Shown in pieces: positions 8,507-18,222 of a DNA stretch of 64,000 nt. The position numbers and the translations under genes are program-made. The notes beneath the pieces were generated by a model. The model saw nothing but the letters and a program-made list of their open reading frames with translations, was not told the origin of the DNA and ran no database searches. This DNA is from Pyxidicoccus caerfyrddinensis. GTDB taxonomy: Bacteria; Myxococcota; Myxococcia; Myxococcales; Myxococcaceae. Within the stretch, counting starts at the first letter, position 1. Each line of letters begins with the position of its first letter. The DNA lies in assembly GCF_010894405.1 (NCBI RefSeq), contig NZ_JAAIYA010000002.1:124001-188000 (forward strand), given 5' to 3'.

Positions 8507-9310
8507 ATGACCGCCGCCTTCCTCGCCGCCACCTCGCCCGAGCCGCTCTCCCCTGGGCGCTACCGCATCCACTTCTCCGCGCCCTGGTACCAGGGACGCG
8601 GTGCCTTCGGAGGCGTGGTGGCGGGCGCGGCGCTGCGTGCGCTGGAGCACCACGTGGGCGCGGCGGGGAGGCCGGTGCGCTCGCTCACCGCGCATTTCTG
8701 CGCGCCCGCCGTGGAGGGCGAGGCGGAAATCCAGACGCGCATCGAGCGCGCGGGGAAGCTCGTCACGCACGCCACGGCGCGGGTGGAGAACGCATCGGGC
8801 GTGGTGTGCGTGGCCAGCGCCACCTTCGGCGCGGCGCGCGGCGGGACGATGGAGTACTTCGAGGTGCCTCGTCCGGAGGTGCCTCCGCCGCACGACGTGC
8901 CGGTGGTGCCGGACGACGTGCCCATGCCGACCTTCTGTCAGTTCTTCGAGTACCGCTTCTGCATCGGCGGGGCGCCGTACTCGGGCGGGCCCGTGGCGGA
9001 GACGGGCGGCTGGATTCGCCCTCGCGAGCACCTGCTTCTGGACGCGCCGCTGTGCGTGGGGCTGATGGATGCGTACCCGCCGTCGGCGCTCACGCGCGTG
9101 GACGGCTTCCAGGCGGCCGCGACGGTGGACCTCCGGGTGGACTTCTTCCACGCGCTGCCGCGCCCGGGCCTGCGCGAGGACGCGCACTTCCTGCGCACCG
9201 GCCGCTCGCGCCAGGCCGCGGGAGGCTACGCGGAAGACTCCCAGCAGCTTTGGACCGAGGACGGTCAGTTGCTGGCGCAGTGCCACCAGCTCTTCGCGCT
9301 GCTTGGCTGA
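8507..9310 (+). CDS. Acyl-CoA thioesterase-like hotdog protein
   Basis: 267 residues with the double-hotdog layout of the TesB-like thioesterase superfamily. The first hotdog holds GAFGGVVAGAALRALEHHV followed by the strand LTAHFCAPAVEGEAEIQ, which is characteristic. The second half (GGWIRPREHLLLDAPLCVGLMDA, then TVDLRVDFFHALPRPG) repeats the fold. These enzymes hydrolyse acyl-CoA esters in the cytoplasm; the preferred chain cannot be read from sequence. An in-frame GTG at 8495 could also be the start; neither has a strong ribosome site. Confidence 0.8.
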   Translation: MTAAFLAATSPEPLSPGRYRIHFSAPWYQGRGAFGGVVAGAALRALEHHVGAAGRPVRSLTAHFCAPAVEGEAEIQTRIERAGKLVTHATARVENASGVVCVASATFGAARGGTMEYFEVPRPEVPPPHDVPVVPDDVPMPTFCQFFEYRFCIGGAPYSGGPVAETGGWIRPREHLLLDAPLCVGLMDAYPPSALTRVDGFQAAATVDLRVDFFHALPRPGLREDAHFLRTGRSRQAAGGYAEDSQQLWTEDGQLLAQCHQLFALLG

Positions 9311-9365
9311 TTTGAGAATCTGCTCTCCATCGCGCGAAGCAGGAGCGGCCGACAGCGAGGCGGAA

Positions 9366-10637
9366 ATGACGGACAGCACGGGGCACCTGGAACACGACGC
9401 GCTGCTCACGGCCATTGGCCGGGCGCTCGGCAGCGACGTGCCGTACCCGGAAGCACCAGGGACTCCGGGAGACGCCCTCCACCTCGGGACGATGAAGCTG
9501 CTGCCGGTGGGCACGAGCCGCGAGGTGCTCGGCGGCGCGGTGGACGCGGCAACCGGGCGCGTGGCCTGGGTCGAGCAGCGGACCGGCGAACCCCAGGGCG
9601 GCTACGTGCCGGTGAGCATCGACGTCCACTTTGCCTGGGAGGGACATCTCCGCGGGCAGGTGGAGGTGCCCACCTACAACCCGTACTTCGGCTGCCGCGT
9701 GGGCTTCATGCGCTGGTATGGCGATGCGCTGGTCGTCATCTACCGCGAGAAGCACCGGACGCTCGCGCTGCGGCTGCACCCTCCCGCCGAGGCTCTGACG
9801 CTGGCGACGCTCGAGGACACGTGGGCCTTCGACGAGGACACGGTGTACTTCGTCTCGCAGCACCCCGGGCTGTTGGAGGGCCGGCTGCTGCCGTCCTTGG
9901 AGCAGGCTCTGCCACTCCCGGTGCCGGAGCACCCGAGGAGCGTCCAGTTCTGGCGGCACGCCCCGGGAGCGCTGGCGCTGGCGCCCTGGCCGCCGATGAA
10001 CCACGGGGAGACACGAGACGCGTACCAGCACCGGCTGAGGAAGGTCCGCGAGTCCGCGCGCCTCGTTCCGCTGCCACCCCGGCAGTCGCGTGCCTTCTCG
10101 CCCCGGCCGGAGCGGCTCTGGGCCCGGCTGGACGCGCTGCTCGCGAGCACCGCGCCGCCGCCGCTCGGCGTGGACGTGCTGGTGGGCGCGGTGGCCACGG
10201 CCTTCTGGCGGGACGAGCGACCGCTCGCGACGGGCTATGCCTCGGAAGGCGGGCGCGGCAGCAGCCCGAGGTTCCTGCCGGTGTACTGGTACCAGCACTT
10301 GCGAGCGGGCGGCCGCGCGGTGGAAGCGGAGGCCTGGCTGCACTGGCTGGAGCGGATCTCCGGGATGCCGGACGTGGACGCGACGCCATGGGCTCGCGGC
10401 CATGACGTGGAGGAGGCCGCTGCACGCACGGCGCTCGTGTACCTGAGAGCACGCGCGCCGGTGCTGGCCGAAGCCTGCCGCACGGGCCGGCTTCCCGAAG
10501 GAGAGTATTGCTACATCTTCACGACTCCCGACAGGACCCGGCGGCTGGAGCAGGACGCGCATCAACCTGCCGGCTTCCGTGAGGTGCTTCGCCAGGTGGT
10601 GGCGAGCAGACCGAAGTCCCTGTCCGAGTCCGACTGA
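9366..10637 (+). CDS. Uncharacterised cytoplasmic protein
   Basis: 423 residues starting MTDSTGHLEHDALL. There is no signal peptide or membrane segment. The middle reads like a display or propeller-type domain (VDVHFAWEG, VEVPTYNPYFGC, LVVIYREKHRTLALRL, VYFVSQHPGLLEGRL). The C-terminal third is helical and rich in Arg, Ala and Trp (WYQHLRAGG, WLHWLERISGMP). I do not recognise a family. The start is the first ATG after a 55-base gap from the thioesterase gene on the same strand; joint transcription is possible. Confidence 0.65.
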   Translation: MTDSTGHLEHDALLTAIGRALGSDVPYPEAPGTPGDALHLGTMKLLPVGTSREVLGGAVDAATGRVAWVEQRTGEPQGGYVPVSIDVHFAWEGHLRGQVEVPTYNPYFGCRVGFMRWYGDALVVIYREKHRTLALRLHPPAEALTLATLEDTWAFDEDTVYFVSQHPGLLEGRLLPSLEQALPLPVPEHPRSVQFWRHAPGALALAPWPPMNHGETRDAYQHRLRKVRESARLVPLPPRQSRAFSPRPERLWARLDALLASTAPPPLGVDVLVGAVATAFWRDERPLATGYASEGGRGSSPRFLPVYWYQHLRAGGRAVEAEAWLHWLERISGMPDVDATPWARGHDVEEAAARTALVYLRARAPVLAEACRTGRLPEGEYCYIFTTPDRTRRLEQDAHQPAGFREVLRQVVASRPKSLSESD

Positions 10638-10652
10638 CGCCCGGCGGGTGCG

Positions 10653-11021
10653 TCAGGCCGCCGCGGTGCCGAGCTGCTTGACGAGCAGCCGTATCAGCTC
10701 GACGGGCTGAATCGGCTTGGGCAGCAGCTCCGCGCCGTAGCGGATGGCGACGGGGAGGATGTCGTCCAGCTCCTCGTGCCCGGTGAGGAAGATGAACGGC
10801 ACGTGGCAGTTCTGCAGCTCGCGCATGGCCGTCAGCACGTCGGCGCCCGTCATCCCCGGCATGTTGTAGTCGCAGAGGATGGCGGAGACGTCCATCACAC
10901 TCGTTTTGAACGCCTCTTCCGGCGTCTGCATGGTGACGACCCGATAGCCCGCGCTCTGGAGGATGTCCCTCACCATCGTGAGCACGAAGAGGTCATCGTC
11001 GATTACGAGCACGGTCAGCAT
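10653..11021 (-). CDS. Single-domain response regulator (CheY-like receiver)
   Basis: 122 residues, a receiver domain and nothing else. The acidic pair is in VIDDD (residues 7-10). The phosphoacceptor aspartate is in CDYNMPGMTG, the signalling Thr in FIFLTGHEE and the conserved Lys in LLPKPIQP. With no output domain it must act by protein contact, as in phosphorelays or motility control. No kinase gene is adjacent. The predicted 11-base GTF-like start region at 11021 has an ATG directly before LTVLVIDDD. Confidence 0.92.
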   Translation of the reverse strand: MLTVLVIDDDLFVLTMVRDILQSAGYRVVTMQTPEEAFKTSVMDVSAILCDYNMPGMTGADVLTAMRELQNCHVPFIFLTGHEELDDILPVAIRYGAELLPKPIQPVELIRLLVKQLGTAAA

Positions 11022-11091
11022 CGCGGGGTTCTCCGGAAGAGCACGTCCATCCTAGCCGAGCCCCGGGGCGCTGCCGACAGGGGCCCCCCAC

Positions 11092-12474
11092 TCACCGCGT
11101 CGGGCCGGGTCCGGACGGCCCCCCGCTCGGCGCTGGAGAGGGGATGAGCACCAGGTCCTCCTGCGGTGGGATGAGGTACTCCGCGCCCGTGGCCGTGACG
11201 ACGGCCATCTCCTCCACGGAGACGATGCGCATCAGGTCCGGCCCGCCGTCCTTCCACGCGAAGAACCCGTCGAAGGCGAACACCTGCCCGGGGCGGACCA
11301 CGCGCGCCGCCTGGCCCTTCGCGGGCTGGTCCTTCTGCGCCCCCGAGAGCGCCGGGCCCACGTCATGCGCCCAGTAGCCCACGGGGTGGCCGGTGCCCCA
11401 CATGACGGGCTCGGAGCCGGCCTCGCGCATCCAGTCGCGCTGGGCCTTGTCCACGTCCCAGCCGCGCGCGCCGGGCTTCAGCGCCGCCAGGGCGGTGCGG
11501 CTGCCCTTCTTGCCCTTCTCCCATTTCTCCAGCGCCTCCTTCGGGGGCTTCGTCTCGCCCGGGGCCAGCACGTACGCGAAGCGCTGGATGTCCGTCACCC
11601 ACCGGCCGCCCACGCGGATGCCGAAGTCCGTCTGGATGAAGTCCCCGGGCTGAATCACGCGCTCGGTGGCGTGCGAGTGGCCCCGCGTGGGCCCGCTCTG
11701 CACGTTGGGGTTCTGGTCCGCCGCCCACGCGTCCCCCACGCCCGATTCCGCCATGCGCCGCCTGAGGAAGCGAGCCACATCCACGTCACGCGTCCTGCCC
11801 GGCACCACCGCGCGGTACGCCTCCACCTCCAGCTGCGACGTCAGCGCGGCGGCCTTGCGGAGGATGTCCACCTCCTCGGGGAGCTTCACGGAGAGCCACT
11901 CGGAGACGAGGTCCTCGGAGGACACCAGCTTCTTTCGCAGCGCGGGCGACAGCGCCTTCTCCAGCGCCGCGCGCTGCGACGCGGACAGCCCGTCCGCCAC
12001 CGTCACGTTGTCGGACGAGTTCACCGCGATGCGCGCGGGCTTCGCCGCCACCAGTCGCGCGGCCACCTGCGCGTAGAGGTCCGTCCCGCGCTCCAGCGGC
12101 ACGACTTCGTCCAGGGGGCCCACGTCCTTGAGCGCCGTGGCCTCGCCCGCCGGAGACAGGGCGAGCGAGCGCACCCCGTCGCCCTGCCGGAAGAACAGGA
12201 AGGCAGCGGTGCCGCCCGCGTTCTCACAGCCCACGTGGTCGGCCAGCGGGTCGTTGTCGTTCTCCCGGCAGAGGAGCACCCAGGCGTCCACGTTGGCGCG
12301 GGCCATGGCCTGGGGCAGCAGCTTCTGGATGCGCTCCTTGCGGATGCGGGGCCATGCGTCTGAAGACACGTTCGGAGGTGCGATGTCTGCGCCACCGGCG
12401 GCGCTCGCGAGCGGGGCCCAGAGGCAGGCGGAGGAGAGCAGGGCGGAGAGCACCACGGGCCGTGCACGCGTCAT
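11092..12474 (-). CDS. Exported M24 (Xaa-Pro aminopeptidase-like) metallopeptidase
   Basis: 460 residues with a signal peptide (VVLSALLSSACLWAPLASA). Residues 40-210 form the creatinase-type N-domain and the rest the pita-bread M24 fold. Visible metal-ligand positions are Asp283 (QTDFG), Asp295 (VTDIQRF), His363 (GTGHPVGYWAHD) and Glu421 or Glu422 (SVEEMAVVT). At the place where the family has the fourth ligand (usually EPG) this protein has FDG (Asp402). That swap may keep metal binding or may weaken catalysis. A periplasmic peptidase on proline-containing peptides is the likely role. The gene ends 70 bases from the receiver gene on the same strand. Confidence 0.85.
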   Translation of the reverse strand: MTRARPVVLSALLSSACLWAPLASAAGGADIAPPNVSSDAWPRIRKERIQKLLPQAMARANVDAWVLLCRENDNDPLADHVGCENAGGTAAFLFFRQGDGVRSLALSPAGEATALKDVGPLDEVVPLERGTDLYAQVAARLVAAKPARIAVNSSDNVTVADGLSASQRAALEKALSPALRKKLVSSEDLVSEWLSVKLPEEVDILRKAAALTSQLEVEAYRAVVPGRTRDVDVARFLRRRMAESGVGDAWAADQNPNVQSGPTRGHSHATERVIQPGDFIQTDFGIRVGGRWVTDIQRFAYVLAPGETKPPKEALEKWEKGKKGSRTALAALKPGARGWDVDKAQRDWMREAGSEPVMWGTGHPVGYWAHDVGPALSGAQKDQPAKGQAARVVRPGQVFAFDGFFAWKDGGPDLMRIVSVEEMAVVTATGAEYLIPPQEDLVLIPSPAPSGGPSGPGPTR

Positions 12475-12646
12475 GCGGTGGAAGGTCCTTTCGGGAGGAG
12501 GGCGCCCCCATCTTCCCCGAGGTCGCCCGCGCGGGGCACGGCCCCGGCGTGAAGTCGTGTGGCGCGAGTGCGAAGAAGTGTTCCGGGAGCCCCGGAGTGG
12601 CCGGGTGATGCAAGCGCGAGCGCCGTGGCTCGTTTAAGGTGGAGAC

Positions 12647-13420
12647 ATGGCCAAGAGCTCCTCCCGCAAGTCCCCGGCGAAGGCGAAGAAGTCCGCGGCC
12701 CGCGCCGCCCCCGCGAAGGCGAAGAAGCCCGCCGCCCCGGCGAAGACGCCCACTCCGCGCCAGGCTACGGCCCCCGCGCCAAAGTCCGAGCCGCGCCCGC
12801 CCGTGCTGGAGGCGGAGCCCGTTCTCGACACCGAGCCCGTTGGCGGGCCCCAGAAGGCCCTGCCGTCGGGAGAGCCCGCGGGGGGCCGCGTCCTGCCCTT
12901 CGAAATCGACCCGAAGCGCATGGAGGAGGGGTTGCGCAAGCTCCAGGGCGAGATGGTCCACTGGGCCAACAAGGGCCGCTACACCCGGGTGCGCTTCAAG
13001 TTCCGCGGCAAGCAGCTGCTGCCGGACCTGCCGCTGGCCGCCGTGGTGGCCGCGGAGGGACTCACCTTCTACTGGGGCGGAATCCTCCGCATGCTCATCG
13101 CCAACGTGGTGGGCGGCAGCGTCTTCCAGGTGGAGCTGGTCAACGACGCGGAGAAGCGCGTGCAGGCCGGCAAGGAGGCGCTCTTGTCGGGTGACGTGGA
13201 CCAGGCGCTCGTGCTCTTCCGCGAGGCCGTGTCCATGGACCGCGACCTGGCCTCCGCGCACCTCAACGTGGGCGTGGCGCTGAAGCTCAAGGGCGACCGC
13301 GAGGGCGCGCTGGAGGCCTTCGAGAAGGCAAGGGAAAAGGACCCGGAAGGCGCCATCGGCACCGAGGCCGAACGGCTGGCCGCCCCCCTGCGGCCCCAGG
13401 GCTCCGCGCGCTCCGCCTGA
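12647..13420 (+). CDS. TPR protein with lysine/alanine/proline-rich N-terminus
   Basis: 257 residues. The first 60 are a histone H1-like Lys-Ala-Pro tract (SRKSPAKAKKSAARAA and similar), unstructured and possibly nucleic-acid binding. Residues of about 85-165 form a compact domain (VHWANKGRYTRVRFKFRG, LPLAAVVAAEGL). The C-terminal 90 residues have two tetratricopeptide-like repeats (AGKEALLSGDVDQALVLFREAV and LNVGVALKLKGDREGALEAFEKA). The ATG has AAGGTGGAG upstream, a good site. The gene lies 221 bases before gyrA on the same strand; no functional link is implied. Confidence 0.75.
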   Translation: MAKSSSRKSPAKAKKSAARAAPAKAKKPAAPAKTPTPRQATAPAPKSEPRPPVLEAEPVLDTEPVGGPQKALPSGEPAGGRVLPFEIDPKRMEEGLRKLQGEMVHWANKGRYTRVRFKFRGKQLLPDLPLAAVVAAEGLTFYWGGILRMLIANVVGGSVFQVELVNDAEKRVQAGKEALLSGDVDQALVLFREAVSMDRDLASAHLNVGVALKLKGDREGALEAFEKAREKDPEGAIGTEAERLAAPLRPQGSARSA

Positions 13421-13553
13421 GCCGTTTCCGGGCCTGATTTTCGGGGCTGAAAACCGCGCTCCCAAGCGTTCAAAACGGGGCGCCGGAAGGCCCTTTCCAG
13501 ACCCCATTTCCAACCATCCGGGCATCCAGGCCGACACCCCCTCGTTTCCCTTG

Positions 13554-13582
13554 TTGACGTAGGGAAATCCGGGGGTTACGAA
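13554..13582 (+). promoter_or_regulatory. Candidate sigma-70-type promoter of gyrA
   Basis: TTGACG at 13554-13559, a 17-base spacer, then TACGAA at 13577-13582, about 60 bases before the gyrA start codon. The -35 box matches well and the -10 box moderately. It is the best match in the 221-base gap. Confidence 0.45.
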
Positions 13583-13641
13583 CGCTCACCCACTGGACGG
13601 CGGCCCCCTGAGAGGGCCCCTCCTCGACACTTCCAGAGCTC

Positions 13642-16434
13642 ATGGCTGACGACACTACCGACAAGCCGGCAACGCCCCCCGCGCCTCCGCCTCCTGGCAG
13701 CGCTGGGGAGCTCATCCCCGTGAACATCGAAGACGAGATGCGCCGCTCGTATCTCGACTACTCGATGTCCGTCATCATCGGTCGCGCGCTGCCCGACGTG
13801 CGCGACGGCCTCAAGCCCGTGCATCGCCGCGTTCTGTTCGCGATGAACGACCTCGGGAACACCCACAACCGCGCGTACAAGAAGAGCGCCCGCGTCGTCG
13901 GCGACGTCATCGGTAAGTACCATCCGCACGGCGACGCGTCCGTGTACGACGCCATGGTGCGCCTGGCCCAGGAATGGAGCCTGCGCTACCTGCTCGTGGA
14001 CGGGCAGGGCAACTTCGGCTCGGTGGACGGCGACTCGCCCGCGGCCATGCGCTACACGGAAGTGCGCATGGAGCGGCTGGCGGAGGACCTGCTGGCGGAC
14101 ATCGAGAAGGAGACCGTCGACTTCGGTCCCAACTACGACGACTCGCTCGAAGAGCCGCTCGTCCTCCCCGCCAAGTTCCCCAACCTCCTGGTCAACGGCA
14201 GCAGCGGCATCGCGGTGGGCATGACCACCAACATCCCGCCGCACAACCTGACCGAGGTCATCAGCGGCACGCTGCACCTCATCGACAACCCGGACTGCAC
14301 CGTCCGGGACTTGATGGAGTTCATCACCGGCCCGGACTTCCCCACCGCCGCCATCATCACCGGCCGCGAGGGCATCGTCCGCGCCTACGAGACGGGCCGC
14401 GGCCAGATTACCATCCGCGCGCGCTCGGAGATTGAGACGTCCAAGCGGGCGGACCGTGAAGCCATCATCTTCACGGAGATTCCGTACCAGGTGAACAAGG
14501 CGCGGCTCATCGAGAAGATCGCCGAGCTGGTGCGCGAGAAGAAGCTGGAGGGCATCAGCGACATCCGTGACGAGAGCGACCGTCAGGGCATGCGCATCGT
14601 CATCGAGCTGAAGCGTGACGCGATTGCGCAGGTGGTGCTCAACAACCTGTACCAGATGACGCCGCTGGAGACGACGTTCGGCGCCGTGATGCTCGCCATC
14701 GACGGGGGCCAGCCGCGCACGCTGAACCTGAAGGAGCTGCTGGACCGCTTCATCGCGCACCGCCGCGACGTGGTGACGCGCCGCAGCCGCTACGAACTGC
14801 GCAAGGCGCTGGCGCGCATGCACATCGTCGAGGGCCTGCTTGTCGCGCAGGACCTCATCGACCTGGTGGTCAGCCTCATCCGCGCGTCGAAGGACCCGGA
14901 CGAGGCGCGCTGGGGCCTGATGCACATCCTGTCGCCCGCGCTGTACGAGCACGAGCGCTTCGGCAAGCTGGACCGCATCGACTACGCGGCGGCCAAGGCG
15001 CAGATGGAGCTGCTCGTCTCGCGCGCGCGCAACGAGGAGCCGTCCTACCAGGGGCTGGCGCACAAGTACGAGGGCGCGGGCTTCAGCCAGGAGCAGGCGC
15101 AGAACATCCTCGAGATGCGCCTGCAGCGCCTCACCGGCCTGCAGCGCGAGGAGCTGTTCCGCGAGCTCATCGACCTCATCCGCGACATCGCCCGGCTGCA
15201 GGACATCCTCGCCAACGAGCGCAGCCTGCTCACCGTCATCAAGGCGGAGCTGCTCGAGATTCGCGAGCGCTACGGCGACAAGCGCCGCACCGAAATCACC
15301 GGCGCGGTGGATGAGATTACGAGCGAGGACCTCATCGCCGAGGAGACGATGGTGGTGACGCTCTCGCACACCGGCTACGTGAAGCGCTCGCCGCTGTCGG
15401 AGTACCGGGCGCAGAAGCGCGGCGGGCGTGGGAAGACGGGGGCGGCGACGAAGGAGGACGACTTCGTCAGCAAGCTCTTCGTGGCGAGCACCCACGCGTT
15501 CCTGATGCCGATTACGACCAAGGGCAAGCTGTACTCGCTCAAGGTGCACCAGATTCCACAGGCCAGCCGCACGTCGCGCGGCAAGGCCATGGTGAACCTG
15601 GTGCAGTTCGGCGAGGGCGAGCGGCTGGCGCAGGTGCTGGTGACGCGCGACTTCCCGGAGAGCCGGTACGTCTTCTTCGTCACGAAGAAGGGCGTGGTGA
15701 AGCGCACGGACCTGAGCGCGTTCGCCAACGTGCGCTCCAGCGGCATCATCGCGCTGGGTATCGACGACGGGGATGAGCTGGTGTCGGTGATGATTACCGA
15801 CGGCACCAAGGACATCCTGCTGTCGACGGGCACGGGCATGAGCATCCGCTTCCCGGAGACGGAGGTCCGCTCCATGGGGCGCCAGGCCTACGGCGTGAAG
15901 GGAATCACGCTGGAGGACGGCGACGAGGTGGTGGGCGCGGACGTGGTGGAGCCGGAGACGACGATTCTCACGGTGACGGAGAACGGGTACGGCAAGCGCA
16001 CCCAGGAGACCGAGTACCGGCAGCAGGGCCGCGGTGGCAAGGGCATCATCGACATCAAGACCACCGAGCGGAACGGCAAGGTGGTAGGCCTGTTGCAGGT
16101 GAAGGACTCGGACGAGGTGATGCTCGTCACCAACGGCGGCATGCTCATCCGCATGCGGGTGAAGGAAATCTCCGTCATTGGCCGCAACACGCAGGGCGTG
16201 CGGCTGATTGCGCTGGAGAACGAGCAGGAGAAGGTGATGGCCATCTCCAAGCTCCCCGAGGGCGAGGCCTCCGAGGACGAGGAGACGGTGTCCCCGGTGG
16301 AAGCGGCGGCCCCGGCCGAGGCCAGCGCCTCGGTGGAGGGTGAGGCGGCCGAGGCTCCTGCCTCGTCGGACGAGTCCGAGACGCCGGAGGACAATGACGC
16401 CACCGGTCCCGAGTCGCCCGAAGAAGAGGGCTGA
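13642..16434 (+). CDS. gyrA: DNA gyrase subunit A
   Basis: 930 residues; the strand-breaking subunit of the type II topoisomerase that supercoils DNA. The N-terminal domain holds [20 protein letters not shown], the quinolone region [12 protein letters not shown] and the catalytic tyrosine in AAMRYTE (Tyr138). The C-terminal beta-pinwheel contains a GyrA-box-like QGRGGKG (about residue 795), which separates it from ParC. A roughly 50-residue acidic Glu/Ala/Ser tail ends the protein. The residue aligned with E. coli Ser83 is Ala (Ala99 here), as in mycobacteria. It has its own candidate promoter and an intrinsic terminator, so it is probably a single-gene transcript. Confidence 0.98.
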   Translation: MADDTTDKPATPPAPPPPGSAGELIPVNIEDEMRRSYLDYSMSVIIGRALPDVRDGLKPVHRRVLFAMNDLGNTHNRAYKKSARVVGDVIGKYHPHGDASVYDAMVRLAQEWSLRYLLVDGQGNFGSVDGDSPAAMRYTEVRMERLAEDLLADIEKETVDFGPNYDDSLEEPLVLPAKFPNLLVNGSSGIAVGMTTNIPPHNLTEVISGTLHLIDNPDCTVRDLMEFITGPDFPTAAIITGREGIVRAYETGRGQITIRARSEIETSKRADREAIIFTEIPYQVNKARLIEKIAELVREKKLEGISDIRDESDRQGMRIVIELKRDAIAQVVLNNLYQMTPLETTFGAVMLAIDGGQPRTLNLKELLDRFIAHRRDVVTRRSRYELRKALARMHIVEGLLVAQDLIDLVVSLIRASKDPDEARWGLMHILSPALYEHERFGKLDRIDYAAAKAQMELLVSRARNEEPSYQGLAHKYEGAGFSQEQAQNILEMRLQRLTGLQREELFRELIDLIRDIARLQDILANERSLLTVIKAELLEIRERYGDKRRTEITGAVDEITSEDLIAEETMVVTLSHTGYVKRSPLSEYRAQKRGGRGKTGAATKEDDFVSKLFVASTHAFLMPITTKGKLYSLKVHQIPQASRTSRGKAMVNLVQFGEGERLAQVLVTRDFPESRYVFFVTKKGVVKRTDLSAFANVRSSGIIALGIDDGDELVSVMITDGTKDILLSTGTGMSIRFPETEVRSMGRQAYGVKGITLEDGDEVVGADVVEPETTILTVTENGYGKRTQETEYRQQGRGGKGIIDIKTTERNGKVVGLLQVKDSDEVMLVTNGGMLIRMRVKEISVIGRNTQGVRLIALENEQEKVMAISKLPEGEASEDEETVSPVEAAAPAEASASVEGEAAEAPASSDESETPEDNDATGPESPEEEG

Positions 16435-16459
16435 GTCGCGGGACGGTTGAAGTGAACGA

Positions 16460-16491
16460 CGCCTCCTCCCACCTGGGAGGGGGCGTTTTTC
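16460..16491 (+). terminator. Rho-independent terminator of gyrA
   Basis: CGCCTCCTCCC at 16460-16470 pairs with GGGAGGGGGCG at 16475-16485 (one internal A/G mismatch) across a four-base ACCT loop, and is followed directly by TTTTTCTTT. It begins 26 bases after the gyrA stop codon. A clear hairpin plus T-tract, uncommon in this GC-rich sequence. Confidence 0.9.
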
Positions 16492-16577
16492 TTTGGCTTG
16501 GGTGGGAGGCACCCGTGGAGGCGCATGTGCCGAGCGTCGAGCCCGTGGACAGGGGCAGCCCGGCCGCCGGTTGCCGT

Positions 16578-16802
16578 GGAAGGAATGTTCGTTCCGCCAG
16601 GCCTCCGTGACTGGACCGACCCTGGCGGGCCGCCCGGTGATGGGTCCGGGCGGAAGGAATCTTCCTTCCGCGAATCCCCCCCAAGACGGGACCGACCCGG
16701 GCAGGCCGCCGGTCGTGGCGGAAGGAATGTTCCTTCCGCGAATCCTCCGAGACGGGACCGACCTGGGTGGCCGCCGGTTGCCGTGGAAGGAATGTTCGTT
16801 CC
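16578..16802. repeat. Array of four palindromic repeats (copy set 1)
   Basis: Four copies of an 18-base palindrome, consensus GGAAGGAATGTTCCTTCC, at 16578, 16652, 16720 and 16785. The intervals are 74, 68 and 65 bases. The material between copies is itself similar (CGAATCC, GACGGGACCGACC, GGCCGCCGGT recur), so these are diverged tandem units of about 70 bases, not a CRISPR array. The array fills the 418-base space between the convergent gyrA and glycosidase genes; nothing else is seen in that space except the gyrA terminator. A second array of the same unit lies at 58072-58307. Confidence 0.85.
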
Positions 16803-16852
16803 GCGAATCCTCCCGAAGGGAGGGGCGGAGTGCGGAGCCGCCGCGTCCTGAA

Positions 16853-18178
16853 TCAGGGCACGGAGGGCAGGGCGACGGAGGTGGTGGCGGCCGCGAGGTT
16901 GCCGGCGCGGTCCTTCCCGAGCGCGTAGAGCTTGATGGGGCCCTTCACGGCGGGCATGCGCACGAGCCAGGCGCCGGGCGTAGGGCCGGGGGTGGCCTGG
17001 AGCCGCACCACCTCGTCGCGCTCGTGGCGCGTGGCGGCGCCTCGGAAGTTGTAGGCGAAGGAGACGTCGAGCGGTGTGCCCTCCGCGTCCTTCGTCTCGA
17101 CCTGGACCTGGGCGAAGGTGCCGGACTTCTCGCGCTTCACCTCGCCCACGCTGACGCGGGTGATGGCGGGCAGCGCAGTGGCGGGCTTCTGGCCGGAATA
17201 GGCCTCGCGCACCGCGTGCCACGCGGGCCGGGTGGACGTGCCCGACAGCATGCCGAGCCACAGCCCGGTGTGGTCGAGCGACGCGCTGTAGTTGAAGACG
17301 AACAGGCCCAGGCAGCGGCCCTGTTGGACGTGCGGCGCGAGGGCCTTGTTCCAGCCGTCGACGATGGCGTCGTACTTCTGCGAATCATCCGGCTCGTGGG
17401 GGATGCCATTCGCATCCTTGGGCGCGTCCCACTCGCCCTGGGCGCCGAACTCGGTGATGAGCCAGGGTTTGGTGACGCCGGCCTTCTGGAGTTCGCCGGG
17501 AAGGACGTGGATGCCGCCGCCGTAGACGTTGATGCCGTACGCGTCGAGGGACGGAGTGAACTTCATCCACCACGGCACGCCGAGAGTCCACGCGTCCACG
17601 GAGATGACGGGGTGGCCCGGGTCGAGCTTCTTCACTTCGCGGACGACCTGCTCGAGGAAGCGGGCATAGGCCTCCTTGGAAGCGTCATCGGGCGAGTTGA
17701 GGAGCACCTCGTTGCCGAGGCCCCACGCGAGCACGGCAGGGTGGTCCTTGAAGGCGCGGACCTGGGCGAGCGTGTCCGCGAACTGCTTCTTCATGCCCTT
17801 GGAGTCGTGGAGGTAGTCGAAGGAGTCATCGCTCTCCGCACCGGGGCGGCCCTGCCGCAGCCAGAGCCCGACGAGCACCTTGAGCCCGTGCTTGTGCGCG
17901 GCGTCGAGCAGCACCCGTGTCTCCGTCCCGGTGCCCCAGGTGCGGAGCGTGTTCACCCCGAGTTCCGCGAGCCGCGCGCAGTCCCTCTCGTAGTCCGCGG
18001 AGCGGCCGCCGCTGAACGTGACGCCCTTGGCCACATAGGGCTTCCCGTCCACCTGCAGCTGCCAGCCGTCACCACTCTTCACGATGGCGGTGGCGGCGTG
18101 AGCGGAGACGGTGGGAACGAGGACGAACACCAGCAGCAGCGCGAGGGCGGTGGGGCGGGCCAGGTTCATGCGTTGCAT
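16853..18178 (-). CDS. Exported glycoside hydrolase, (beta/alpha)8 clan A type
   Basis: 441 residues with a signal peptide ending near VSAHAA. The fold is a TIM barrel of the GH2/GH5 type: a small entry domain (VDGKPYVAKGVTFSGG), then RTWGTGTE, the acid/base glutamate in WGLGNE (Glu157) and the nucleophile glutamate in ITEFGAQGEWD (Glu243). The C-terminal 90 residues form a beta-rich domain (VQVETKDAEGTPLDVSFAYN). It probably cleaves an external beta-linked polysaccharide, in keeping with a predatory, degradative lifestyle; the exact substrate cannot be assigned. ATG at 18169 is an alternative start. Convergent with gyrA. Confidence 0.8.
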   Translation of the reverse strand: MQRMNLARPTALALLLVFVLVPTVSAHAATAIVKSGDGWQLQVDGKPYVAKGVTFSGGRSADYERDCARLAELGVNTLRTWGTGTETRVLLDAAHKHGLKVLVGLWLRQGRPGAESDDSFDYLHDSKGMKKQFADTLAQVRAFKDHPAVLAWGLGNEVLLNSPDDASKEAYARFLEQVVREVKKLDPGHPVISVDAWTLGVPWWMKFTPSLDAYGINVYGGGIHVLPGELQKAGVTKPWLITEFGAQGEWDAPKDANGIPHEPDDSQKYDAIVDGWNKALAPHVQQGRCLGLFVFNYSASLDHTGLWLGMLSGTSTRPAWHAVREAYSGQKPATALPAITRVSVGEVKREKSGTFAQVQVETKDAEGTPLDVSFAYNFRGAATRHERDEVVRLQATPGPTPGAWLVRMPAVKGPIKLYALGKDRAGNLAAATTSVALPSVP

Positions 18179-18222
18179 TTGTACCAGGAATGCCCGGTGC
18201 GCCGCTCACCGTGGCGGGCGCG

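Noticed and set aside
13576-16512. 978-codon minus-strand frame opposite gyrA
   Set aside because: Antisense shadow of gyrA with no domain.
16578-16802. Regularly spaced palindromes as a CRISPR array
   Set aside because: The parts between the palindromes are similar to each other and vary in length (47-56 bases), there is no cas gene, and the repeat is only 18 bases. Tandem diverged units explain it better.
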